Shown here: positions 57,103 to 64,000 of the stretch, in pieces
Position numbering within the stretch: the first letter of the stretch is position 1
Layout: each line of letters starts with the position of its first letter
DNA from: Effrenium voratum
Taxonomy: Eukaryota; Sar; Dinophyceae; Suessiales; Symbiodiniaceae
DNA length: 64,000 nucleotides
Reading direction: 5' to 3'
Assembly: GCA_963377175.1 (NCBI GenBank)
Contig: CAUJNA010003805.1
Span: 902,501-966,500 of the forward strand
The notes under the pieces: model-generated
The model's database searches: none
Told to the model about the DNA's origin: nothing
What the model saw: only the letters and a program-made list of their open reading frames with translations
Made by a program: the position numbers and the translations under genes

Positions 57103-57145
57103 GGGTCAAATGCAATGGGATCCCATTTTGGGGTAGGTGCACCAC
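57103..57145 (+). repeat. Fragment of the GTGGGTCAAAA family (intronic)
   Basis: GGCTGTGGGTCAAATGCAAT and GGGATCCCATTTTGGGGTAG resemble the start of the elements at 35539 and 44520. It lies about 30 bp downstream of GT8 exon 6, again at the 5' side of an intron. Confidence 0.5.
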
Positions 57146-58989
57146 CCTTGTTAGTCTAATTATTTTAGTGGGGATTGGGATGTTCACTGGGGGTACGGGG
57201 TCTTGACCCATGCATGGCCAATTCTGTTCTCAAATCAGGTAACCCTTAGCTGGTGCTTTGGATTGGGGGTTTGGGAATTGCAGCCCTGGCTTTTGTGAAA
57301 CCCTCGGAAGCTGATCAAAAGTTCAGACAGTTTGTCGTTGCAATGTATATGTTGATTCTAACAATTCCGCCGTCGTTCTTTTCAAACACCCGCCGTTTGT
57401 TTCAGGGTCTTTTGTTGTTTTTCCAGAAAGAAGGATCCCTGGAATGAATGGGGAAGCACCCATAGAGTTGCGATGTATGTGACTGGTAATTCTGAGGATG
57501 TTACTTGTCACACTCCTGCATTTGCTTGTGTTCATGTCCGAGACCCCAAAAGTCAAGTGTTTTGTTTGTAAGTTTATTCTTCATACCAAAGGCCCACACA
57601 AAAGTGAACTTTTTGTGGGCTGTCAATTGAGGAGAGCTTGCTTCATGGCTTGTCTCTAAATGGGGCAGTTTTCACCATGGGCTTCGGATTTTGTTTGGTT
57701 TCCTGTAAAGCCCTCAAAAAGCGCGACCACCCTAATCTTGGCAAATGTTAGTCATTTCCCCACAAGCTTGGCTTTGATTTTGCCGGCAAGTGAGCGCGCC
57801 CTTCTTCAAAGGTAGCCCAAGGATCATCAACCCCAGTCATAGGCGGACCATGTTCGTAGGCTCCTTGTTGCTTTGGACGGAATCACGCCGCTGTCGAGCG
57901 CGCTGTTTCTTGTTTGAGACCTGTGATGATTCTTTACAAGCAGCAATGCCCCCGACTGCGTTTCATGATTGGGGCCTTTTCCAACTTCTGCATTGCTGCA
58001 CTCTAGTTCGGAAAAGTCGGCCCGCAATCGAGCATACAAAGGGTTCCCATCCGAAACATCAACGTAAGCTACCCGTAAAGCAGACTATGTGATTGTTGTG
58101 TGCATGCTTTCTGTGTGTCTCGTCATGATGCTGAGTTTGTATATTGATCCAACGTTTCTCGCTGTCTGCTTTGTGATTGTGCAGGCAGAGGTGTGCAGGC
58201 AGTTCTGTGCATTATCCATTGCGCACGTTCTGCTCTGTTTCTTGGACCTTCGGTGGTCACATTGTTGCCTTAGTGAGTGTGGCTAGTGTTCAGCGTGATG
58301 AGCTACTCCTGTATGTGTGTGACACTTGAGAAACGTCTGAGATCTCGGTGTACTTGCTTAATAAGGGCTATGTCATAGCAACCTGTTGCGTATGCAAATT
58401 CTCCACACGCGAAGCAGATGTTGAGGGAACACAGACTTGCACAGAGCGGATTTGCAAACAAACAACCTATACAAAACATAACTGCATGACAATTCCGCGA
58501 CGCATGGGCTTAGTGCAGTAGAAAAAGTACACAAGGAGGTAAGAGCCACTATGGGCTGCCCATTCGGAAACAAGGCAAGGGCCTTACGCTCCCCTTACGC
58601 ACACTTTACACTACGCGTGCCATACGCACCGAACACAAGCATGTGTAGAGTTTGCTGGCTTCTGTGAGCTACATGGCCATGAGATGCGGGAATCTTCACA
58701 GTCTGCAAAGGAAATAGCCTTCGAATTCGACAAGCTGTCTCCACAAGATACCAAAGCACATTGACACGTTGTCCAGGTTTGCTCTTTACACTCGCTGTGG
58801 GCAAGTGTGCTCCGCGTGAGCTGTTTCTTCCGGGAAGTATGCTCAACGCAAGCTTTAGTGTGTTCCATAAGTATGTTCTGTTTCTATGCAAGTAAGCTTT
58901 GCGCATACCGTTCATGCGCAAGGATGCTTTCTGCAAGAGCATGGCGCAAGCTTCTCTGCTTTCTGCTTGCACGCATGCAGTGTGAACAT

Positions 58990-59105
58990 GTGTTTTTTTT
59001 GTGCTTGCTTGTTTGTTTGTTTGTTTGTTTGTTTGTTTGTTTGTTTTGTTTGTTTTGTTTGTTTTGTTTGTTTGCTTGATTGATTGTTTGTTTGTTTGTT
59101 TACAC
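58990..59105. repeat. (TTTG)n microsatellite (intronic)
   Basis: TGTTTGTTTGTT passes into TTTTGTTTGTTTTG units in the large intron between GT8 exons 6 and 7. Confidence 0.95.
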
Positions 59106-60005
59106 GCTCCTTTGTGCGTCTGTGTTTTGGGTTGTTTTTGCAGTGTGCATGTTCAGTGTATGTGATGTGTTTGTTGCTTGATTCATGTTGTGCCACGATT
59201 GACCCCAACCCAGCCCAACATCTGGTAGGCTCATCACTACCATGGTTTCAACAACAAGTCCGCTCCTTTTGCAAACGGACACCCAAGGGCACGCTTCGTT
59301 TTAATCCATCAGCTGGTCCGAGTGCAAATTGCACAGAATCTATTTGGATGTCGTTTTTGGTGCCTCCCCCCCCAACAGAACCAATTGTGGGTTTCCTTTG
59401 AGTTTTCCTTACAGACTGCAAAAAAGAGGGTATACACTCAAGAAGGACAGACCCATGTGTTGCTTCCGTTTGAATCGGCTAAACATGACAAAGAACATGT
59501 ACAGCATCACCTTCGGGCCAAAAGGGGTGGTAATACCACCGGCAGGCAGGGTTACTCCAGGCCGACATAGGTTAACAACTTCTTTCAATATGTTCAGCCC
59601 CCCCAAAACAAAATCCATCCATTCCTCCATCATCCATGCATCTGTTGGCCCGCCCATTCATCCCTCGATCCGTCTGTCCGTCCTTGCTTAAACATTATCT
59701 TCCGGTTTCCCTTACAAGGACGCCAGGGTTTGCTTGTTTAATTGTTGCAACTGGGGGGTGGCACTTTCCCAGTCTTCTTGATCTCGCATAAGGTGCAAAA
59801 CCCAAACTTTAGGGTCCCAAGACTTTACATTTGCGGGCCTTGGACCCCAACAGACCTCAAATAATAAGGTCTTGGGACCCTAGGGAAAAGATGAAATGGT
59901 TTAATCCTTGCAAACGGGGGTGGTACTTTTCCCAGTCTCGTTGATCTCATGTAGGGTGCAAAACCCAAAGGATGGTTTTTTTTTCCTCGCGAGGTCTCGA
60001 AAAAG

Positions 60006-60140
60006 AGCTGCGTGGTGAACCGGGGGGTGGTGCTGGTGGACTGCGCCGCCTGGAAGAAGCACCAAGTCACCGAAAGCATCGAGCAGCTGGTGAAGCTGCA
60101 CCTCACCAAGGGCAAAGGCCCCCGACTGAGTGACTGGAAG
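60006..60140 (+). CDS. GT8-like gene, exon 7
   Basis: It encodes SCVVNRGVVLVDCAAWKKHQ, then VTESIEQLVKLHLTKGKGP. This matches the conserved GT8 segment (xxFNxGVxxxDxxxWR), including the Asn that contacts the donor sugar in known structures. The acceptor is CGAAAAAG|AGC and the donor canonical (GACTGGAAG|GTCAGT). Confidence 0.8.
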
Positions 60141-60344
60141 GTCAGTCCGAATCAAATCTATCAAAGGGGGCACAAGGTTCAGGGGCACAAGGGGCACTGG
60201 AAGGTCCTCAGTCCAAGGGGCACAAGGTTCAGTCGATCAATTTGGGGGTCCCCTCCATCCACTACCTAACCTTGCCATTTCTGAAAAGTTGTGTCGTGGC
60301 TGATCTGCGAGAGTTTTGCGCAAGTGGAAGTGTCGTATCCTGGG

Positions 60345-60476
60345 CCACAGGCCCCTTGTGGCGTGCGGGCGTCTCTCAGCCGCCCTTTCTCATCGCTCTG
60401 GCTGGGAAGTACCTGGACCTCGGCGCGGAATACAACGTCCGTGGCCTTGGCAGGGGCGACATCGCACCGGAGGAGC
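60345..60476 (+). CDS. GT8-like gene, exon 8
   Basis: It encodes PLWRAGVSQPPFLIALAGKY, then LDLGAEYNVRGLGRGDIAPE. SQPPF replaces the more usual DQDALN of bacterial GT8 proteins, and xxYNVRG corresponds to the xxWNxx strand. The acceptor is either CCACAG|G or further upstream, because the phase from exon 7 is not satisfied at CCACAG. After PEE the frame meets a stop at 60511, and an alternative frame reads LPDQKFRADEGKLRK, so a splice or an indel lies near 60470-60490. Confidence 0.65.
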
Positions 60477-60845
60477 GACATTCTGCTTCCAGATCAGAAG
60501 TTCAGAGCTGACGAGGGGAAGCTGCGCAAGTAAATTTCGGATGGTTGTGTATGCATAGTATGTCCATCGTATGTCCTCGGTATGTCCATTCATGATCCTC
60601 TACTTACCTCTTAAAAACACAACTTTTCAACTTGTTGGGTAACATGGGCTATATGTCTGAAAAAGATAAACTTCCCCAGGGCTTGGAGTTTTAAGGGGTA
60701 AGTCTATGGATCTTGGCATATTGCATAAATCACTCTCCTGGTCCCTCAGTACACTAGGGGCACGGAATCGTTGGTTCATCCTCACCCCCGCATGGTCTGC
60801 AGGGAAGGTCGATCCGTCATTTCTTAGCTGCTGCGCCCATCTGCA

Positions 60846-60885
60846 GGAGGTCGACTTCTACAAGAAGCGCAAGAGGCTCTGCAGA
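60846..60885 (+). CDS. Possible GT8-like exon 9
   Basis: After CATCTGCAG, the frame reads EVDFYKKRKRLC. It is short and basic, placed between exon 8 and the downstream exon at 61543. Membership is inferred only from position. Confidence 0.25.
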
Positions 60886-61542
60886 GTTTTTGGTTTGGTG
60901 TTTATTTTCCACCATCTCCTGGAGAGTGGCAAAGCAGCTTTCAGCCTGTCAATTCTGAAGTTTGTGCCACGGTCAAACACTTGGTTGCTGGGGTTGATTG
61001 TGACTTTTGGTTAAACCTTTTGGCTTGTTGCAAGGTGCCATGGTGCCCTTTGCATTGGACCCGCCTGTCACTTGGGGTTACTGTTTTTTGGCACATTTGC
61101 TTGCCGCTGGTTCCTTCGCAAAGAAACATGGGTTCATTATTAACCCACCCGACTAAGAAAGCAAGCGTTTGTTCGATCTTTGTCCTCGACGGACATCACA
61201 CACACACACACACCGGCAACACAATATCATTGCTTGCGTGTTTCGAGACAAACGTACTCCCCCCCACCACCGCCTGTTGTGTTTGGTTGTTAGTATAAAT
61301 CAACATTGTTTTTCAGCAGGGCACAAGAAGATTTGACGTTCATTCTCTTCGCCTTTGCGCGTTTGAAAGGTGTCAGCGAGCTTAGTTGGTGGTTAGAACG
61401 ATTTGTGGGTTCCACAACAGTAAGCCCAAGACAGGGGGAATGATCAAGAGACGATCCCAGTTATGTACATCTGGTCCTCTTCAATGGCTAACGACGATGA
61501 GCTTCACGCCCATTGCAAAAGGGACCGCAAGTGGATAAACAG

Positions 61543-61640
61543 GAGCACTGGCCAGGTGGGACCCATACTACGACAAGTTCCTGCGCAAGTGCAAGTTCCA
61601 CTGCTGCCCAGGCTCATGTCCAGCGATTTACAAACGGCAG
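61543..61640 (+). CDS. Possible GT8-like exon 10
   Basis: It encodes ALARWDPYYDKFLRKCKFHC, then CPGSCPAIYKRQ, with a donor CAG|GTGTTT. Aromatic WxxYYxKF is typical of the C-terminal region of GT8 domains after the HFNG segment. Upstream in another frame RDRKWINRS resembles the family's xxKPW segment, so a missing base or a tiny intron may separate them. A possible LFNG lies near 61472. Confidence 0.45.
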
Positions 61641-61909
61641 GTGTTTTGTGTTTGCAGCCTGATTTTGTTGTGTTTGCAGCCTGCTTGACCACTTTGTTGG
61701 ACCTTTCCTCGAGGAAATGAGCCACGTTTGCTTCGACCGCTGGATTCGATTCTAGGATACAGGGGCAATCTTTGAGCTGTAAAGAAGTGAAGAGAAGTTC
61801 GCAGCCCATTGGAGGCATTGAGCGGCAGTGTCTATAGGTGGTCGGGTGTTTTCGTCGGCGCTTTTTCCGCATGCCCCTCTTGTCTTTTCAAGGCAACAAA
61901 ACAAACCAG

Positions 61910-62095
61910 GCAACTCTTTTCAATGCAACGAGGAACACCTCGAGGAGGTCCCCATTCGGGTGATTGTTGCAGAGAAACAGCGCCACCCCCCGTTCCTCCG
62001 CCCCACGCACCCTCTCCGGACAGGCTGCAAGGGCTGGGCGCTGTCTCCCTACGTCTCCGCGCTGGCGCAGCAGGCAATCGCTGGGGATGACAAGG
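61910..62095 (+). CDS. Possible 3' exon of the GT8-like gene or next gene
   Basis: After AAACAAACCAG, the frame reads NSFQCNEEHLEEVPIRVIVA, then LRTGCKGWALSPYVSALAQQ. The donor is probably AAGG|GTACGC. The composition is clearly protein-like. I do not recognise the domain, and its phase does not match exon 10, so it could belong to a different transcript. Element B starts about 30 bp downstream. Confidence 0.45.
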
Positions 62096-62126
62096 GTACG
62101 CCTCGGGCACCCCTACTTGCCCCAAA

Positions 62127-62452
62127 TGTGTGTGTGTGTGTGTGCGGAGTCTCAGAATACCCTGAGACCAAATGCAGGGGGATGGAGCAGGCCTGTGGAG
62201 CTCCATCTAACAAAGCTCTCCACAGTGGCCTGAGGATTTCACCAGGGACGCTTGGTGACGTACCTGCATTACATTTGAGCCACAACTTCTCCTGATGTTG
62301 GAGGTTTTGCTTTTACAAGACCATTGGCTCTGGCTGTGTGATGTTTCTGCTTTTGCTTCAGAATGCACGTAAGCCTGTCTCGAATCTGCCCCTCCCCTTC
62401 TTGCTCGATTTGCTCGAACTTCGTGTCTGCCCCTTGTGGGATTTAAGTGTGA
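62127..62452 (+). repeat. Terminal direct repeat B1
   Basis: It runs from a TG run and CGGAGTCTCAGAATACCCTG to GTGGGATTTAAGTGTG. It is nearly identical to B2; visible differences are CTTCTCCTGATG against CTTCTTCTGATG, GGCTGTG against GGCGGTG, and AATGCACG against AATACACG. Confidence 0.95.
62145..62270 (+). ncRNA. Candidate structured RNA in B1
   Basis: Helices: GTCTCAG (62149-62155) with CTGAGAC (62162-62168), loop AATACC; AATGCAGG (62171-62178) with CCTGCATT (62263-62270); GATGGAG (62181-62187) with CTCCATC (62201-62207); AGGCC plus TGTGGAG (62189-62200) with CTCCACA (62218-62224) and GGCCT (62227-62231), interlocked with the previous helix; TCACCA with TGGTGA (about 62239-62258). TAACAAAGCT (62208-62217) is unpaired and identical to element A. 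Pairing is kept although the bases differ from A. Confidence 0.6.
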
Positions 62453-63232
62453 CATCCCGAAAGGGAGATCCTCGCGTGTGCCGAGAGAGTGACCGCGGGC
62501 CCGCTTATGCGGAGTCAGGAACCTCAGTCGTTTCACGGTAACCTCAGATATACCCACCTCAGAGACATGAACCTCAGAGATATGAACCTCAGTTGGGTGA
62601 TCTCAGTTCGATCAATGTGCTTATGTGGAAGTTTCACCTGTAAGTTCATCAAGGCGGGAATCTCCTTCGTTCCCTCACACAGATCATGGAACGTTTCACA
62701 CTTTCGTTCCTCGTCTTCGTCGTCCGCGCGTCCGTCTTCTTGTTCTTCGCCCGTTTAGGGATGGCTTCCTTTTCCTCCCGCTCTCTTCTTCCTGGTGTTC
62801 CTGACCCGCGCGTTCGTCCTCCTTCTCTTGGCCCGCTTAGGGATGGCCTGCTTGTCTTCGCGCTGTTCACCTTTCTCCTGTTCGTCTTCTTCCTGCCTGT
62901 CTACCTGTTCTTGCTCCTCGCTCTCCTCACGCAGTTTGGCTTGACGTCTTCCTCTCCTTCCGTTGCTATTTCGTGTTCGTCCTCTTTGGCCCCCTTGAGG
63001 GGTTCGACGTCCTCCTCCTCGAGCCTTGGTCTTCATCCTCTGTCTTTGTCCGGGCGGGATGCGTCGCCCAAAAAACGCATACTAACCCCTTTTCCCTTTT
63101 CCTCCCTTTTTTGTTCCCTTGTCTCCTTCTCTTCTCTTTTCTTTCCTGTTTTTTTCCTCGGGCGGCTGCGGCGCCCTAAATACGCTTCTCGGCCCCTTTG
63201 TCTTCCCTTCTTTCTTTCTCTCTCTCTTTCTT

Positions 63233-63263
<31 letters not shown>

Positions 63264-63670
63264 CTCTCTTTCTTTCGTTCTTCCCCCCCCCCGTCGTTCT
63301 TCTTTTTTCTCTTCCCCCCCTCTTCCCCCCCTCCCCGCTTCATCCTGTGCTTCTTCTTCGCCCGTTAAGGGATGGCCTGTTCTTCCTCTCGCTCTTCAAC
63401 TTCGCGGTGCTCCCCGTCTTCGAGGTTTAGGAGGGTTTTCGGGACTGTTTGGGGTTTTTGCCCTTGTCGGAGACCCTAAACTTGGTTTCCCCTGGTTTTC
63501 ATGTTTCTTGATTGGGGCTTTGCCCGCGGAGACCCAACGCGGGGCTTTCTGTTTCTTTGCTTTCTTGCTCCGTTTGTTTTCCGTTGGGGTCTTCGTCCGT
63601 CTTTCGGGCGCGTGTTTCTTAGGGTTGCCCCTCCCGTAAAAACTGAGCTACTCGCCCCTCTTTGAGGGGC
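62453..63670 (+). other. Interior of element B
   Basis: It begins with a hairpin (TCCCGAAAGGGA) and GATCCTCGCGTGTG, colinear with GAATCCTCGGGTGTAC in element A. It is pyrimidine-rich with modules GCCCGCTTAGGGATGGCCTG (near 62750, 62840 and 63360) and GGCGCCCTAAATACGC (near 63170), and a CT microsatellite at about 63210-63275. The 317-codon plus frame (62686-63639) is Leu/Ser/Phe-rich through low complexity; the matching region of element A is broken among frames, so it is probably not translated. Confidence 0.6.
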
Positions 63671-64000
63671 GTGTGTGTGCGGAGTCTCAGAATACCCTGA
63701 GACCAAATGCAGGGGGATGGAGCAGGCCTGTGGAGCTCCATCTAACAAAGCTCTCCACAGTGGCCTGAGGATTTCACCAGGGACGCTTGGTGACGTACCT
63801 GCATTACATTTGAGCCACAACTTCTTCTGATGTTGGAGGTTTTGCTTTTACAAGACCATTGGCTCTGGCGGTGTGATGTTTCTGCTTTTGCTTCAGAATA
63901 CACGTAAGCCTGTCTCGAATCTGCCCTTCCCCTTCTTGCTCGATTTACTCGAACTTCGTGTCTGCCCCTTGTGGGATTTAAGTGTGTGTGTGTGTGTGGG
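63671..64000 (+). repeat. Terminal direct repeat B2
   Basis: It is nearly identical to B1 and ends in GGATTTAAGTGTGTGTGTGTG at the window edge. It is preceded by the hairpin GCCCCTCTTTGAGGGGC (63653-63670), which is also present before the equivalent repeat of element A. Confidence 0.95.
63680..63805 (+). ncRNA. Candidate structured RNA in B2
   Basis: Same helices as in B1, shifted by 1535 bp (GATGGAG at 63716-63722, CTCCATC at 63736-63742, TAACAAAGCT at 63743-63752). No paired base is seen to differ from B1. Confidence 0.6.

Larger units (their letters stand above)
52149..62095 (+). other. GT8-like glycosyltransferase gene, whole locus
   Basis: At least seven short exons on the plus strand, taken in order, assemble into a colinear glycosyltransferase family 8 protein. 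The order is a strand ending in GVLVVINS, then DPSSLKFRIIS, VDFDPWNPRVGKLLGG, DALNFAAFYLHEALPD, YLDTDVVV (the metal-binding DxD), EDCSQRVGKYIDV, CVVNRGVVLVDCAAWKK and SQPPFLIALAGKYLDLG with AEYNVRGLGR. GT8 enzymes transfer sugars from nucleotide-sugar donors and usually act in the Golgi or secretory pathway; donor and acceptor cannot be told here. Introns range from about 0.2 to 3 kb and contain simple repeats and a hairpin repeat. Several junctions appear to use GC or GA donors with AG|G. The N-terminus (signal anchor) and the true stop codon were not found. The 3' end runs towards, and perhaps across, element B. Confidence 0.75.
62127..64000 (+). mobile_element. Terminal-repeat element B (retrozyme-like), truncated by window end
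   Basis: Terminal repeats B1 and B2 start 1535 bp apart and enclose a pyrimidine-rich interior. The outer boundaries are TG runs. The layout equals element A read on its minus strand: terminal repeat, a short hairpin (TCCC-GAAA-GGGA), interior modules, the conserved hairpin GCCCCTC-TTT-GAGGGGC, then (TG)n and the second repeat. A and B are strongly diverged in sequence but the spacing and structural landmarks are kept. It apparently lies in an intron or the 3' region of the GT8-like locus. Confidence 0.7.

Noticed and set aside
62181..62231. HDV-like ribozyme fold for the interlocked helices
   Set aside because: HDV-like folds need a long J1/2, a P3 and a P4 hairpin between P1' and P2'; here only ten bases separate them.
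62145..62330. Hammerhead ribozyme in the terminal repeats (CTGATG is present near 62292)
   Set aside because: The required CTGATGA core with a downstream GAAA partner and flanking helices could not be found.
62686..63639. 317-codon frame in element B resembling a membrane protein
   Set aside because: It is Leu/Ser/Phe-rich from a pyrimidine-rich low-complexity sequence; the homologous interior of element A does not keep the frame.

Overview
The window looks like nuclear DNA of a dinoflagellate, most likely Symbiodiniaceae or Polarella-like (inference). The reasons are sparse coding sequence made of short exons separated by long introns, apparent GT, GC and GA splice donors with AG|G-type junctions, one intronless ubiquitin-like/RCC1-repeat gene of a kind abundant in these genomes, many micro- and minisatellites, and many small inverted-repeat elements that resemble introners or MITEs. 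No bacterial operons, rRNA, tRNA or CRISPR arrays were seen.

Layout. 1-7 kb: mostly non-coding, with a few exon-like fragments (minus strand near 4 kb; a short LNGRxGRIV-type exon near 6.45 kb). 7.4-9.5 kb: a satellite complex with a 577-bp tandem duplication. 11-13.4 kb: three copies of a hairpin-plus-pyrimidine-tract repeat. 13.58-15.24 kb: the UBL-RCC1 gene, the only long convincing ORF. 17-23 kb: satellites, a (TACA)n array and a degenerate tandem array. 23-36 kb: MITE families, including one hAT-like element with an 8-bp target duplication. 37.1-38.25 kb: a 1.1-kb CA-rich array that runs straight into a 1.9-kb element with direct terminal repeats (38.25-40.14 kb). 41.4 kb: an exon of an isoprenylcysteine-methyltransferase-like protein. 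43-44.8 kb: exon-like fragments. 49.85-50.23 kb: a decamer-like CGGCGTA array. 52-62 kb: a multi-exon glycosyltransferase family 8 (GT8)-like gene on the plus strand whose introns carry long simple repeats. 62.13 kb to the window end: a second, diverged and oppositely oriented copy of the terminal-repeat element.

The most interesting signal is that element. Two diverged members (A at 38249-40144, minus orientation; B at 62127-64000, plus orientation) each have direct terminal repeats of about 325-360 bp starting 1534 and 1535 bp apart. Both are bounded by TG/CA dinucleotide runs. Inside each terminal repeat is a set of helices whose bases differ between A and B but remain complementary, including two interlocked helices around an invariant TAACAAAGCT segment. 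Such compensatory change suggests selection on RNA structure. The architecture recalls retrozymes (small non-autonomous retroelements whose terminal repeats carry self-cleaving ribozymes), but no known ribozyme fold was confirmed by eye.
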